Counted from the first letter of the stretch, positions 8,782-18,854 are shown. The stretch is DNA of 64,000 nt from Thermaceae bacterium (GCA_027067955.1 JAMOUW010000063.1:1-64000), one strand, 5' to 3'. The notes: a model not told the origin generated them from the sequence alone. Numbers and translations: made by a program.

Positions 8782-9970
8782 CGCCTCTCTCCAGTAATGG
8801 CTTTGTGTTCTCATTTACAAGCTTGCGAAGCCTGTAAAGGTAAGTTTCTGTATCAAAAAGTGATGTTTCAACCCAGCGTGCAAGGGGAATGCTTATCATG
8901 TCGTGCAAGAGTTTGTCAATATCTGTCAAGATGACGCCTGAAGGCCTACCTGCCAAACTTGCCCAGTTTGTTTTGCTTAGCATTGGTTCGTCTTTATCTG
9001 TCAAAGCTGCTTCATACAGCCTAATTAATGCAACCAGCCGGCGCTTTGGCTCCTCAGCAAGTGATGCATAGGGCACAATCCAAACGCCGCTTAGCTCTTC
9101 TGGCTTAAAGGGCAATTGCAGCTCAGCCCTTTTCGGTACCGGTTGGGGCGGCGGTATTTTTGGGCAGGGTTCTCTTGCCTCCTTTTGCGTTTGCTTGAGT
9201 AACATCTGGCAATCAATGAGCTTATTGTGTAAGTTAATGATTTTCGCTTCGAGCTTCGCGAGTCTCCGAGTCGAACTTGCAAGGCGTTGTTTTGCGTTCT
9301 CGTATTCGATATCACGGACTGCTTTTGTACGTCGCATGGATTCAAGATGTTGCGTTTGATTTTTTAGCTCTTGTCGCAGTTTTTTAATCTGTCCTCGATC
9401 CACCTCGTTAGTAGCCCGCTCCCTGCGAAGGGTTTCTTTGCACGCCTGAAATTCGCGGCGCAATTTCTCAACTTCCCGCTTTAGCGCTTTATTTTGCTGC
9501 CTAAAAACGCCCTCTTCAGACTCAGGGGTGCTGCCGACCCGATGCGGCTCCACAGCTTGGGCAAACCACTCCCAGCGAGGCAACGCTTTTGCTCTCTCTA
9601 AAAACAACGAAGCTGCTTCCCACCACTTTTTGTGAGGGATGGGCCGCTTAGTAAATGGCCAGCTTCCTTCCGCCAACTGCCGTAAATATTCTTCGGACGA
9701 TTCTAGCCATGTTTTGGCTATACCCCGAATCACCTCAGGGCGTTCTTTAAATATATTTTCTAATCTTTCCAGAATCCTCTCATCTGTTAGGTCAGCCAAC
9801 TTCGCCACCACCAAACGAGCAGCGATTTTACTGTGACGCGGAAAGTGTGTTATATATTGCCTAGCCAGTTCGTCGGGCTCAAGAAATCCAGAGAGCACTA
9901 TGCGCAGGCTCGCTATATCTCCCTCGGCAATAATTTGGCCTAACACCTCGTCAAAATTCAGCTTGATCAC
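8774..9970 (-). CDS. Helical-repeat and coiled-coil protein of the helicase operon
   Basis: This 398-residue protein has three parts. Residues 1-150 are helical-repeat-like (LGQIIAEGDIASLRIVLSGFL, KLADLTDERILERLENIF). Residues about 155-275 form a long coiled coil rich in Lys, Arg and Glu. After a Pro-rich linker (PKIPPPQPVPKR) comes a compact C-terminal domain of about 110 residues (LSGVWIVPYASLAEEPKRRL to LYRLRKLVNENTK). I know no family for it. It begins with GTG and overlaps the stop of the helicase gene by 4 bases (GTGA), strong evidence of translational coupling. The layout suggests a scaffold or DNA-bridging partner of the helicase. Confidence 0.85.
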   Translation of the reverse strand: MIKLNFDEVLGQIIAEGDIASLRIVLSGFLEPDELARQYITHFPRHSKIAARLVVAKLADLTDERILERLENIFKERPEVIRGIAKTWLESSEEYLRQLAEGSWPFTKRPIPHKKWWEAASLFLERAKALPRWEWFAQAVEPHRVGSTPESEEGVFRQQNKALKREVEKLRREFQACKETLRRERATNEVDRGQIKKLRQELKNQTQHLESMRRTKAVRDIEYENAKQRLASSTRRLAKLEAKIINLHNKLIDCQMLLKQTQKEAREPCPKIPPPQPVPKRAELQLPFKPEELSGVWIVPYASLAEEPKRRLVALIRLYEAALTDKDEPMLSKTNWASLAGRPSGVILTDIDKLLHDMISIPLARWVETSLFDTETYLYRLRKLVNENTKPLLERGDE

Positions 9971-12900
9971 TCCCTAGCGGCTCTTCTTGTAAGCCGTGAC
10001 AGCTCCCTCCGCCCAGTTTCATTGATGCGATATACATATCCGGACAAGTAACTTTCCGCGTCGATCAGACCGGCTTTGGCCAGCTCTTCAAGCTGTTTCT
10101 TTATTTCCTTCCACGTAACGAATGCCAGCCTGCCAAAAAAACGGTTGTTCATGAGCCATTTGGGAACAGTTCGCTGCTCACTGCCCGACCAGAACTTTTG
10201 TTTGCCTATAAGCGCGTTGGCTATAACAGCAGAACCGTAGCCGTTAAAGCGCTTTTCTTCGCCGCGCTGTTCCTGCCACGCCTCGAAAGCGTCTTGCATC
10301 CACTGTAAAAAATCAAGAATAACCTCTTTAGGCCTATACGCATCGCGGATTATGTTAATATTTAATTTTTCAACTGCCCACCAAGGTGGGTCGCCGTCAT
10401 GGTATCCACAACCAGAGCATTGCCCTAACTCGGCATCTTGATAGTGAAGTAAATACTTACGAAAACACCCAGGGTGTTCGGCATATTTCCTAACCTGTCT
10501 TACTCGTTCTTCAGCCAACTTATGCTGCTTTCGTGTTTGATTGCGTAGACGAATACTGCTGCGGCGATTGATCAACTGAATTCGCAATGCGGGTTGATAC
10601 GAGCGAAAAACGCGTAAATACCCCGATCTCCATTTGTCGTATAACCAATCATATTTGCGCGCCGCCTCGATAAAATCTTTTAAACTAGCAAAGTCCAGCA
10701 AACACCGATCGCCTTCAACCTTTGCAATGCCCGGACATTCAACTTCAACTATGCCACAGTCATCTGCAAGCATGGCTGCTTTACCTGGAAAGTGCTCGTA
10801 AGTTAACACATCTAAACTGGCAGCTCTGCTTAGAATTAGCTTCAGGTCATTTTCGCCGATATCCCCATAGCCATCTTCGTCGCCCCCTTCATTTGCTAGA
10901 GCATTTATTTCCTTAACAAGATCTTCGGCATAACCCAGCCAATCCTCATCACTAGCCAAGATTTCCAGGAGTGCTGTAACGTGATTTTCGTCATACGACC
11001 AACGTGTAGCCATCCACTCAAGCAGTTTCCAATCACTGGGTGAATGGCTCAAAAGAGCATATGCCTCCTTTCCGTCTCGGCCAGCGCGGCCTGAGCCCTG
11101 TAGGTAAGCCTCTAGGCTTTCGGGTGGCTCAAAATGAACTACTGCCCGCACATTGGACTTGTCGATCCCCATCCCGAAAGCTTTGGTTGCCACGACAATT
11201 GGTGTTTCACCCTCCTCAAAGCGCGATTGTACCTCAGCTCTAACAAGGTCTCCCAACCCAGCATGATAGGCTTCGGCCTTGAACCCCAATCTGCCTAGAG
11301 CCCAAGCAAGTCGTTCTGATTGCCGCTTGGTAAGTACGTAAGCAATAACACTCCAAGCACCTTCTTCATACTGGTTGCTCAAATGAGACAGGAGTTGTGT
11401 TAGTTCACTGAGTTTTTGAATGGGCGCGGCTTCTCCGCGGGCCTTATGTACGTAATATTTAATTTCGGGGCGATCTGGATGCGCTTCAATAACCTCAACG
11501 TCCTCGTCCGAGAGCCCGAATATCTCATAGAGCTCGCTACGCACCCTAGGAATAGCCGTTGCAGTTAGAGCAGTAATCGGAACACCAGGAGCCAGCTCGC
11601 TGCGAATGAGTTTAACAGCGTCTAGATAGTCTGGCCGAAAGTCGTGCCCCCATTCCGAAACGCTGTGGGCTTCGTCAAACACAAAGCGCTTCAAATGTTT
11701 GCTGATAATCTTTTCTTTGATTAGCGAGCGGAGATTGAGGTCGCGGACTATCCTCTCCGGGCTCAGGTAAAGAAGGTTTATGTTCCCCTTGCGCACTTCT
11801 TCATATACGGCCCCGCGCGCCGCAGCGAACATAGAAGAATCAACCTTGGCCGCCGGCAGGCCGCGGTCTTGCAACCCGCTGACTTGATCGGCCATCAGCG
11901 CTTTGAGTGGGGAAACGACAATGGTAAGCCCTTCCTCGACAAAGGCGGGGAGCTGAAAGACCAGGCTCTTTCCGTAGCCCGTTGGCAGGAAAACGAAAAC
12001 GTTTTGCCCAGAAAAAGCGGCGCTCATAGCCTCGCGTTGTTTTTTCTCGCGCTCGGCCTCTTTTGCCAAGTCAATGCCCTCCCAGAAAACTCGGGCAATT
12101 TCAACGGCCTTTTCAAGTGGCCCAGTCTCAGACTCCCTAATTTCGTAAAGGCGTCTAAGGGCACCGTCCAGGAGCTCCTCACTCGGTAGTTCTTTGCGCT
12201 CAACATCCAGAATCGGCGCTAGCGCGTTATAGAATTCTTCTCGAGTCTTGGGAAAGTGTTTATTTACACCTTTGGGTAAAGCATCAAGAAACCTGGTTTG
12301 GTAAAAAGCGTTTACGATGCGTTTATCCCACAGAACAAATACGCCTTCACCTGCTCCGACCCTGCTATCGCGAATGAGGCGGCCAAAGGCCTGCACGAAA
12401 AAAAGGGTTGCCTTGGGCATGTACACGTCTTCCCAGAGATTGAGGCCCTGCAGTTCGGCCAGCTGGCCACGCGCCTCGAGCAGGCGGTTAGGTACCGGAA
12501 AAGGTATACGTTCTAGCCCAACCAGTTTTAAGTTGGGCAGGTCAACACCCTCCATAAACGAGCGCGAGCCAAAAGTATGCCCCGGTGCCTCGGGTTGCGC
12601 TCGCATTCGCTGTACGGCGTCTTCCCGCTCCTTGCGAGTTAACGGAAGAAGTATATCGCTGCTGAGCTCCTTTGACTTTTTCAGCTTCGAACCGGCTTCT
12701 TTGAGGCGCGCGGTAGAGGTAAAAAGATTCAGGCTACGCTTGGCGTAGGGGAGAATCTGCTTTAGCTCTTCGTGCAAAAGGCGCGAAAACCGCTTTTGTA
12801 AGTCGCCACGCGCCTCCGGCAGGTGACCCGGAACGATCAAATGCGCCTTGTTGTACGGCAAAACCCCTGGCAGCTTTTTGGCAGCAACTTTCTTGAACGT

Positions 12901-14973
12901 TTCTTCTACACCCAGCGCACGCTTGATATAGGCAAAATCGTCCCCTAGGTCTAGGGTTGCACTGGTAAAAACGGCCCCTCTAGTTTTCCGCCAGAGCGGC
13001 GCCAGGTGTTCTACTAAGTCCACCGGCTGGGCCAGAATAGTCCAAGCATCGCTCGCGTACACGAGCTCCGCTACCCACTCCTTTTCGTCTAAGCGGCCGC
13101 CTACAGCTTGTTGCATTAATCTGGTAAGTTCGAGAAAGCGGTCTAGGGCGTCAAAAAGCGGGTCGAGCCTATAGTACAGGCGGCTGTCTTCCGGAATGAC
13201 TTCTCTTAATTTATTGAGCAGTTGTATCACCTGGTTACGGACCGACCCAACGGTGCCCGCGATTTGCGGCCACTCTTTTTTGCTGTTTGCTACTGGCATC
13301 AAGTCGAGCCGAATGTCGTACCTCGGATCGCCGTGTCCGTAGTTTTTCGCTAAAAATATCAAACCTTTATCTAGCTCTTTTAAAGCGGCCAATAGCTTGG
13401 GTGCGTAGTCTTCACGTAATTTCTTAGAGAATTGAAGCAGCGGTTCTGATGGCTCACTCCCCAGAAGCTTGGTTAAGCGGCCACGATCGCGAAAAAGGCC
13501 TATGCCCCGTTTTGGGTCATAAAGTCGCCTTATCCGAGCCGACAGCTCTTCGCCCGAAACTTGGCGCGCAAAACTAGCCGTAGCCTGACCCTCGAGATTG
13601 TGTGCCTCATCTACAACCAAACTGCAGCAGGCATCTTCTTCGCTTTGCGTGAAGGCGGCTTGATGGGCGAGCAACCATGCTTGGTTAGTAACCCAAACCT
13701 TAGCCCTCTTTTTGCGGCTTGTGACCCGAGTGAAGGCACAATGGCGATGCTCCAGCCCCTGACCGCAACGCTTGGCATTCGTTTCTACGCGGTAAAGTAC
13801 CTCACGAAAGCCGGGGCGGCTACGCCAGTATGCCGGTAAAGACTCAAGGTCATAGCCCCCTATGGAAGCATAGTAAATTAGCGCGCCCGTAACCGCGCGC
13901 CCATCTTCGCTCAGATGTTCGCGTTCGTTAAAGGCTTCTTTTAGGGCATCGAGGCATAGATAGTCGCGCGGGCTCTTAAGATTGACGGCGCTGACAGCGT
14001 AGCCTTCGTCGGCGATCTTTTGTAACTCCTCGATGGCTTGTGTTTGCAACACCTTGGTATGCGTGGCGACTATATACGGCTTGCTTTGCGGCTTTTCTTT
14101 GGAGGCCTTGTGGAGTATCGGGAAAAGGTAGCCGCGCGTTTTGCCGGTACCGGTGGGCGCTTCGATAAGCAGGGCATGACCCTTTTCTCCAAGGGTTTCG
14201 AATACAAGCTTCATCATTTCAAGCTGGGCTTCGCGCTTGTCTCCTAGCAAATTTGCGTGCTCATCGGGATTTGACCATGTTGCTGGGAAAGGCTTCCCTT
14301 CCGAGTGCACCCAAGGGATGTTTGCATCCCTACCCAAAGTTTTTTGTAGAGCTTCAATTAGCTGTTCTGGTTTCTTGGGTGTTTGCAGCCCTAAAAATTC
14401 TGCTTCTTCAATCTCCAACGCTGACCAGACGGTGGTTACATTGGGATCTACCTTCCCGGCCGCATCCTTTAGGTATTTGGCCACCTCAATATTTGTACGC
14501 ACGTCTGCTAGTGCCTCATGGGCAGACGCCGGTTTTTGTCGAGAAAAGAACTGATATAAGTCCGAAAGCCCATACCCAATCAAGTTATGCGGGGGCGTCG
14601 GAAGAATAAGATGAGCGAGGCGCAGCGTATCTAAAGCACGGTTATCCAACCGCTTCAATTCGTGCATCTTTAGCTGGCGGTTAATGACTGGTAGATCAAA
14701 ACCTAGGATGTTGTGACCTGCTAGAGCCTCGCTGCCTACATAATTTAGGAATTCTTGGAGAACGACTTTGGCGTCTCTGGCGTTATTGATATAGGTGTTA
14801 TGGCTAAAACCAACTAATTCCCAAAACTCATCATCTTCGGTTGGGAGGCTTTCGACGCTCAAGAAGGCATTGAAGGGTTCTCGGTTTTTGGCGGCGGCAG
14901 CTATCTGCAGGATCTCCGCCTCTTCTGGGTTGGCGGAGGTCGCTTCTAGATCGAAAAAGATGTATATGCTCAC
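9967..14973 (-). CDS. Triple fusion: DnaQ-like exonuclease, DinG/XPD helicase, RecQ helicase
   Basis: Residues are numbered from the upstream GTG at 15015. The exonuclease (15-190) has FDLEAT (D22, E24), GFD (D107) and HEALAD (H166, D171), a full DEDDh set. The DinG/XPD-like helicase (255-930) has Walker A APTGTGKT at 286-293, VVDEAH at 468-472 and QAFGRLIRD near 875. Its iron-sulfur region shows only three clear Cys (354, 417, 426). The RecQ-like part (985-1682) has PTGYGKS at 1011-1017, FDEAH at 1113-1117, QGSGRAGRDG at 1306-1315, a zinc site C1517, C1533, C1536 and H1539 with His replacing the usual last Cys, and a winged-helix tail. Exonuclease-DinG fusions exist in Firmicutes DinG; adding RecQ is unusual. 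The GTG at 14973 (GGAG 6 bases upstream) is the better start. It heads a four-gene coupled operon. Confidence 0.9.
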   Translation of the reverse strand: MSIYIFFDLEATSANPEEAEILQIAAAAKNREPFNAFLSVESLPTEDDEFWELVGFSHNTYINNARDAKVVLQEFLNYVGSEALAGHNILGFDLPVINRQLKMHELKRLDNRALDTLRLAHLILPTPPHNLIGYGLSDLYQFFSRQKPASAHEALADVRTNIEVAKYLKDAAGKVDPNVTTVWSALEIEEAEFLGLQTPKKPEQLIEALQKTLGRDANIPWVHSEGKPFPATWSNPDEHANLLGDKREAQLEMMKLVFETLGEKGHALLIEAPTGTGKTRGYLFPILHKASKEKPQSKPYIVATHTKVLQTQAIEELQKIADEGYAVSAVNLKSPRDYLCLDALKEAFNEREHLSEDGRAVTGALIYYASIGGYDLESLPAYWRSRPGFREVLYRVETNAKRCGQGLEHRHCAFTRVTSRKKRAKVWVTNQAWLLAHQAAFTQSEEDACCSLVVDEAHNLEGQATASFARQVSGEELSARIRRLYDPKRGIGLFRDRGRLTKLLGSEPSEPLLQFSKKLREDYAPKLLAALKELDKGLIFLAKNYGHGDPRYDIRLDLMPVANSKKEWPQIAGTVGSVRNQVIQLLNKLREVIPEDSRLYYRLDPLFDALDRFLELTRLMQQAVGGRLDEKEWVAELVYASDAWTILAQPVDLVEHLAPLWRKTRGAVFTSATLDLGDDFAYIKRALGVEETFKKVAAKKLPGVLPYNKAHLIVPGHLPEARGDLQKRFSRLLHEELKQILPYAKRSLNLFTSTARLKEAGSKLKKSKELSSDILLPLTRKEREDAVQRMRAQPEAPGHTFGSRSFMEGVDLPNLKLVGLERIPFPVPNRLLEARGQLAELQGLNLWEDVYMPKATLFFVQAFGRLIRDSRVGAGEGVFVLWDKRIVNAFYQTRFLDALPKGVNKHFPKTREEFYNALAPILDVERKELPSEELLDGALRRLYEIRESETGPLEKAVEIARVFWEGIDLAKEAEREKKQREAMSAAFSGQNVFVFLPTGYGKSLVFQLPAFVEEGLTIVVSPLKALMADQVSGLQDRGLPAAKVDSSMFAAARGAVYEEVRKGNINLLYLSPERIVRDLNLRSLIKEKIISKHLKRFVFDEAHSVSEWGHDFRPDYLDAVKLIRSELAPGVPITALTATAIPRVRSELYEIFGLSDEDVEVIEAHPDRPEIKYYVHKARGEAAPIQKLSELTQLLSHLSNQYEEGAWSVIAYVLTKRQSERLAWALGRLGFKAEAYHAGLGDLVRAEVQSRFEEGETPIVVATKAFGMGIDKSNVRAVVHFEPPESLEAYLQGSGRAGRDGKEAYALLSHSPSDWKLLEWMATRWSYDENHVTALLEILASDEDWLGYAEDLVKEINALANEGGDEDGYGDIGENDLKLILSRAASLDVLTYEHFPGKAAMLADDCGIVEVECPGIAKVEGDRCLLDFASLKDFIEAARKYDWLYDKWRSGYLRVFRSYQPALRIQLINRRSSIRLRNQTRKQHKLAEERVRQVRKYAEHPGCFRKYLLHYQDAELGQCSGCGYHDGDPPWWAVEKLNINIIRDAYRPKEVILDFLQWMQDAFEAWQEQRGEEKRFNGYGSAVIANALIGKQKFWSGSEQRTVPKWLMNNRFFGRLAFVTWKEIKKQLEELAKAGLIDAESYLSGYVYRINETGRRELSRLTRRAARE

Positions 14974-15126
14974 CCCGAGCTCCATTTGCAATGTAGAGTT
15001 GCTGCTAACGGGCACTGACCACTTTGAATCATATTGACGTATGGGCGATGTTAGGAAATCTATCTAAATAATACTACTAAAGTTTTGGTTTGTCAGCACC
15101 GTGCGCTTGCTGACCTCGCTGGCACG

Positions 15127-15471
15127 GTGCCCCCTGTGAGCGCCCGGCCTGTAGAGCCGCGGGGCGATTTGGAAGGTTACCAGTGGGTGCGGGCCGCTTT
15201 GGGTGGAGCCGTGTATGGCGAGAGGGTTCGGTTTGCCCACGGTCGCTGGCACACGCGCCACCAGGGCCGCTACCTGATCTACGCTGCGGAGCATCCAGCG
15301 CTGGTGCTCTGTGGGCTGCTGGTTCACGACGACGGGCTGGCCGAGGTGGTGCTGGTCGGTTTTGTGCTGCGTGCGCCGGGTTTGGACGAAATACCCCGCC
15401 GGCAGAACTTTTTAATCAGGCCACACGACCTGCTGGTTTCGCTTCGCGTGGTTAGCAAAGAGCGCATCTAG
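15127..15471 (+). CDS. Small protein of unknown function
   Basis: The product is about 114 residues with alternating strands (LGGAVYGERVRFAHGRWHTRH, YLIYAAEHPALVLCGLLVHDD, LAEVVLVGFVLRAPG) and an EIPRRQNFLIRP segment. I know no family. The ORF opens with TTG at 15085. I favour the GTG at 15127, or the one at 15136, because the residues before it lack structure, but no strong ribosome site decides it. Base composition fits the GC-rich core, unlike the operon to its left, so it lies just outside the putative insertion. It ends in a GC-rich hairpin. Confidence 0.5.
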   Translation: MPPVSARPVEPRGDLEGYQWVRAALGGAVYGERVRFAHGRWHTRHQGRYLIYAAEHPALVLCGLLVHDDGLAEVVLVGFVLRAPGLDEIPRRQNFLIRPHDLLVSLRVVSKERI

Positions 15472-15520
15472 GTGGACGAGCGGCTGTGCTGTACCTGAGC
15501 TGACTTCTCCCCAAAGCGCA

Positions 15521-15542
15521 CACCGGCCCCGTGGGGCCGGTG
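15521..15542. terminator. GC-rich hairpin between convergent genes
   Basis: The arms CACCGGCCCC and GGGGCCGGTG form a perfect 10-bp stem with a 2-base loop. It lies between the end of the small plus-strand gene and the end of rny on the minus strand. The following T-run is weak (TTGCGTTG), so it may work by structure or in both directions. Confidence 0.55.
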
Positions 15543-15563
15543 TTGCGTTGAATAGTCGGAAGC

Positions 15564-17312
15564 CTACTTGGCGTAGTCCACCGCCCGGGTTTCGCGCACC
15601 ACGGTTACCTGCACCTGGCCGGGGTAGTCCATGTCGCGCTCGATGCGCTGGGCGATCTCGCGGGCCAATAGGGTGGCCTTGGCGTCGTTGACCTTGCCTG
15701 GCTTGACCAGCACCCGCACTTCGCGGCCGGCCTGGACGGCGAAGGCCTGCTCCACGCCGGGGAAGCTGGTGGCGATCTGCTCGAGCTGCTCCAGCCGCTT
15801 GATGTAGTCTTCCATGCTTTCGCGGCGCGCGCCCGGGCGGGCGGCGCTGATGGCATCGGCGGCGGCCACCAACACGGCGTAGGTGGTCTCGGCGTTCTCC
15901 GGGTCGTGGTGGTGGGCGATGGCGTCGAGCACCTCGGGCGGCTCGCCGAAGCGCTTGGCCAGGGCGATGCCGATGTCGACGTGGGTGCCCTCGATCTCGC
16001 GGTCCACGCTCTTGCCGATGTCGTGCATCAGCCCGGCCCGGCGCGCCAGGTTGACGTCGAGGCCCAGCTCGGCGGCCAGGATGCCCGAGAGGTGGGCCAC
16101 CTGGATCGAGTGTTTGAGCACGTTCTGACCGTAGCTGCTGCGGAAATGCAGCCGGCCCAAAAGCTGCACCAGGCCGGGCTTGAGCCCCACCACGCCGGCC
16201 TCGAGGGCGGCCTCCTCGCCGCGCTCGTAAAGGTAGTGCTTCATCTCCTCCTTGGCCTTTTCCACCACCTCTTCGATACGGCTGGGGTGGATGCGGCCGT
16301 CGGTGACGAGCTGCTCGAGCGCCATCTTGGCGATCTCGCGGCGCACCGGGTTGAAGGAGCTGAGGATGACCGCTTCGGGGGTGTCGTCGATGATCAGGTC
16401 CACCCCGGTCAGCGACTCGAAGGTGCGGATGTTGCGCCCTTCGCGGCCGATTATCCGGCCCTTCATTGCGTCGGAGGGAATGGGCACCACGCTTACCGCC
16501 AGCTGGGCGGCGGTTTCCGAGGCCTGGCGCTGGACCGCCTGGGCGATCAGGTGAGCAGCCTGCTTTTTGGCGTCAAGCCGGGCCCGCTCCAGAGCGGCCT
16601 TGACGTGGATAGCCTTCTCTTCTTCCAGCTCTTCGTCGAGTCGCGAGAGTAACAGTTGCCTGGCCTCCTCGCGGGTCAGGCCGGCTATCTCTTCCAGTTT
16701 GAGGTCTATCTCGCGGACCCGCTTTTCCAGACTTTCGGCCAGTTGCGCCAGGCGGCGCTCCTCGGCCACCAGCTTTTTTTCCTGTTCATCCAGGCGGGAG
16801 GCGCGGGCATCGAGCTGCTCGCCGCGGCGGGCCAGGCGCTCGTCCTGCCTTTTGAGCTCCTCGCGCTCACGGCGAATGGCTTCCAGGTCGCGCTCAATGC
16901 GTTCGCGTTCGCGGCCCAGGTCGGCTTCGAGTCGCTGGCGCTCCTCGGCCAGGCGACTTTTCATCTCGGCTTCCAGCTTGGCGCGCAGGCGATCGGTTTC
17001 GGCTTCGGCGCGCTCGCGCAGCTGCCGCGCCTCGGCGCGGGCCTCCTCCAGCTCGCGGCGGGCCTGCTCGCTGATACGGGCCGCCTCCTCGCGGGCGCTG
17101 GCGCGAAGCGCTTCCGCCTCGCGCTGCGTTTCCTCGATCAAGCGACGGCGCTCGGCCTGCAAGCGACGGCGTTCCTCCTCGGCGGTCTGGCGCAGCTTTT
17201 CGATCTCTTCGATCAGCGGTGCGCTTCCCGCGTCGCCAGCGCGGCGGCTGGCCAGCAGCGCGCCGCCACCAGCGAGAAGGGCGGTGAGGACAATGATGAC
17301 GATGGTTTCCAT
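15564..17312 (-). CDS. rny: Ribonuclease Y
   Basis: The 582-residue product has the standard RNase Y layout. An N-terminal membrane anchor ([18 protein letters not shown]) is followed by a coiled coil of some 170 residues rich in Glu, Arg and Ala. A KH RNA-binding domain with [15 protein letters not shown] comes next, then an HD domain with MHDIGKSVD and HHHDPEN. It is a membrane-tethered endonuclease that starts mRNA decay. The length is somewhat above the usual 510-520 because of the long coiled coil. It lies 11 bases downstream of recA on the same strand, with GGAGGGCTCC before the ATG, so it is probably the last gene of the cinA-thpR-recA operon. Confidence 0.95.
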   Translation of the reverse strand: METIVIIVLTALLAGGGALLASRRAGDAGSAPLIEEIEKLRQTAEEERRRLQAERRRLIEETQREAEALRASAREEAARISEQARRELEEARAEARQLRERAEAETDRLRAKLEAEMKSRLAEERQRLEADLGRERERIERDLEAIRREREELKRQDERLARRGEQLDARASRLDEQEKKLVAEERRLAQLAESLEKRVREIDLKLEEIAGLTREEARQLLLSRLDEELEEEKAIHVKAALERARLDAKKQAAHLIAQAVQRQASETAAQLAVSVVPIPSDAMKGRIIGREGRNIRTFESLTGVDLIIDDTPEAVILSSFNPVRREIAKMALEQLVTDGRIHPSRIEEVVEKAKEEMKHYLYERGEEAALEAGVVGLKPGLVQLLGRLHFRSSYGQNVLKHSIQVAHLSGILAAELGLDVNLARRAGLMHDIGKSVDREIEGTHVDIGIALAKRFGEPPEVLDAIAHHHDPENAETTYAVLVAAADAISAARPGARRESMEDYIKRLEQLEQIATSFPGVEQAFAVQAGREVRVLVKPGKVNDAKATLLAREIAQRIERDMDYPGQVQVTVVRETRAVDYAK

Positions 17313-17323
17313 GGAGCCCTCCT

Positions 17324-18331
17324 CTAGGCTTTGGTATCTTCTGTGGTTTCCAGACTCAGCACCCGGTTACGGATCTCGTCTATCATTTCGGGGTTCGCGC
17401 GCAGGTAGTCGGCGGCCTTTTCCTTACCCTGGCCCAGGCGGATGTCGTTGTACGAGAACCAGGATCCCGATTTCTTTATCACGCCCCGGTCCACCGCTGC
17501 GGTTACCAGATCGGCTACCGGGTCGATGCCGCGCCCGAAGTAGAGCTCCAGCTCCGCCTCGCGAAAGGGGGGCGCCAGCTTGTTCTTGGTCACCTTGACC
17601 CGCACCACGTTGGCTATGGGCTGATCACCTTTCTTAATGGGCTGTCCCTTGCGGCGCACGTCCAGGCGGATCGAACTGTAAAACTTCAGGGCCCGGCCGC
17701 CGGTGGTCACCTCGGGGTTGCCGTACATGACGCCCACCTTCTCGCGAATCTGATTTATGAAGATGGCCGAGGTGTTGCTCTTAGACAGCACGCCGGTCAG
17801 CTTGCGCAGCGCCTGGCTCATAAGCCGCGCCTGCAGCCCCACATGGGCGTCGCCCATGTCGCCTTCGATTTCCGCCCGCGGCACCAGCGCCGCCACCGAG
17901 TCGACCACGATCACGTCCACCGCCCCCGAACGCACCAGCAGTTCGACTATCTCGAGCGCCTGCTCACCGGTATCGGGCTGGCTGAGCAGCAGGTTGTCTA
18001 CGTCCACACCCAGCTGGCGCGCGTAGACCGGGTCCAGGGCGTGCTCGGCGTCTACAAAAGCCGCCACGCCCCCGGCCTTTTGCGCCTGGGCGATGACGTG
18101 CAGCGCCAGGGTGGTCTTGCCGCCCGACTCGGGGCCGTATATTTCAGTGATGCGCCCCCTGGGGATGCCGCCGATACCCAGGGCCAGATCCAGCGCCAGG
18201 CTGCCGGTGGGGATTACCTCCACCTCCTGACGGGGGCGTTCGCCGAGGCGCATAATGGCGCCGGTTCCAAAGCGCTTTTCAATCTGCTTCAGGGTACTTT
18301 GCAAGGCCTTTTGCCGTTCGCTGTTCTCCAC
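17324..18331 (-). CDS. recA: Recombinase RecA
   Basis: RecA forms ATP-dependent filaments on single-stranded DNA, drives strand exchange and triggers SOS-type cleavage. The Walker A reads GPESGGKTT, with Gly where E. coli has Ser, a form known from Thermus. [29 protein letters not shown] and the C-terminal lobe are intact. The ORF opens with a GTG at 18340, but that codon is one base after AAAGGAG. The GTG at 18331 is ten bases after it and gives an N-terminus like the Thermus protein ([10 protein letters not shown]), so I use it. The start overlaps the end of thpR by about 53 bases. There are no inteins. Confidence 0.95.
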   Translation of the reverse strand: MENSERQKALQSTLKQIEKRFGTGAIMRLGERPRQEVEVIPTGSLALDLALGIGGIPRGRITEIYGPESGGKTTLALHVIAQAQKAGGVAAFVDAEHALDPVYARQLGVDVDNLLLSQPDTGEQALEIVELLVRSGAVDVIVVDSVAALVPRAEIEGDMGDAHVGLQARLMSQALRKLTGVLSKSNTSAIFINQIREKVGVMYGNPEVTTGGRALKFYSSIRLDVRRKGQPIKKGDQPIANVVRVKVTKNKLAPPFREAELELYFGRGIDPVADLVTAAVDRGVIKKSGSWFSYNDIRLGQGKEKAADYLRANPEMIDEIRNRVLSLETTEDTKA

Positions 18332-18854
18332 GTTTGCCACGCTCCTTTAGGGAAAAGGTGTCTAAAACCGTGTAGCGGGGGCCTGCGGGCGCAAGCCGGC
18401 TCTCGACGAGCGCGAAGGCCTCCACGGGGAACTCGATGTCGAAGACCACCGGCGCAACGCGGGGTGCGGGCCCCTTGCGCCGGGCCAGGGTGAGGTGGGC
18501 CTTGAAGGGTCGTTCTTCGTCCAAAAATTCGGGAAGTTCCTCACGCAGTGCCCGGGCGATGGGTTCGAACCCCGCGCCCTCGGCACGGGCGAACCATACG
18601 CGCGGCCGCCCTTCGTTTGGAAAAAATCCGGTACCGCGCACCCGCGCCAGGAAGGGTCCGCTGGCGCCCGCAGCGCTACGGGCGGCGGCGCGCACCCGGT
18701 CCAGCTCGCGGCCGGGAACCTCGCCCAAAAATCCCAGGGTAACGTGGATCTGGTCTTCCCGCACGGGTTTCCAGTGTCCGCGCAAAGACTGTTGCGCCGC
18801 AGCCAGCGCGCGCTGGACGGAGCGTGGTGGGAAAACCGCGAAAAAAAGTCTCAT
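18279..18854 (-). CDS. thpR: RNA 2',3'-cyclic phosphodiesterase (LigT/ThpR family)
   Basis: The protein has the two HxTx motifs of the 2H phosphoesterase family: HVTLGFLG (near residue 36) and HLTLARRK (near 124). The family opens 2',3'-cyclic phosphates on RNA and can ligate tRNA halves in reverse. I take the ATG at 18854 ([10 protein letters not shown]), which overlaps the cinA stop in ATGA, over the ORF opening 15 bases upstream. The last 17 codons run into recA. This tail ([22 protein letters not shown]) looks unlike the family core and may exist only because of the overlap. The cinA-thpR-recA order is known from Thermus relatives. Confidence 0.92.
   Translation of the reverse strand: MRLFFAVFPPRSVQRALAAAQQSLRGHWKPVREDQIHVTLGFLGEVPGRELDRVRAAARSAAGASGPFLARVRGTGFFPNEGRPRVWFARAEGAGFEPIARALREELPEFLDEERPFKAHLTLARRKGPAPRVAPVVFDIEFPVEAFALVESRLAPAGPRYTVLDTFSLKERGKRGEQRTAKGLAKYPEAD

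Noticed and set aside
16567-17598. Long plus-strand ORF rich in Ser and Arg
   Set aside because: It is the antisense of the rny coiled coil; its repetitive SRRSS text mirrors Glu/Arg/Ala codons of the real gene.
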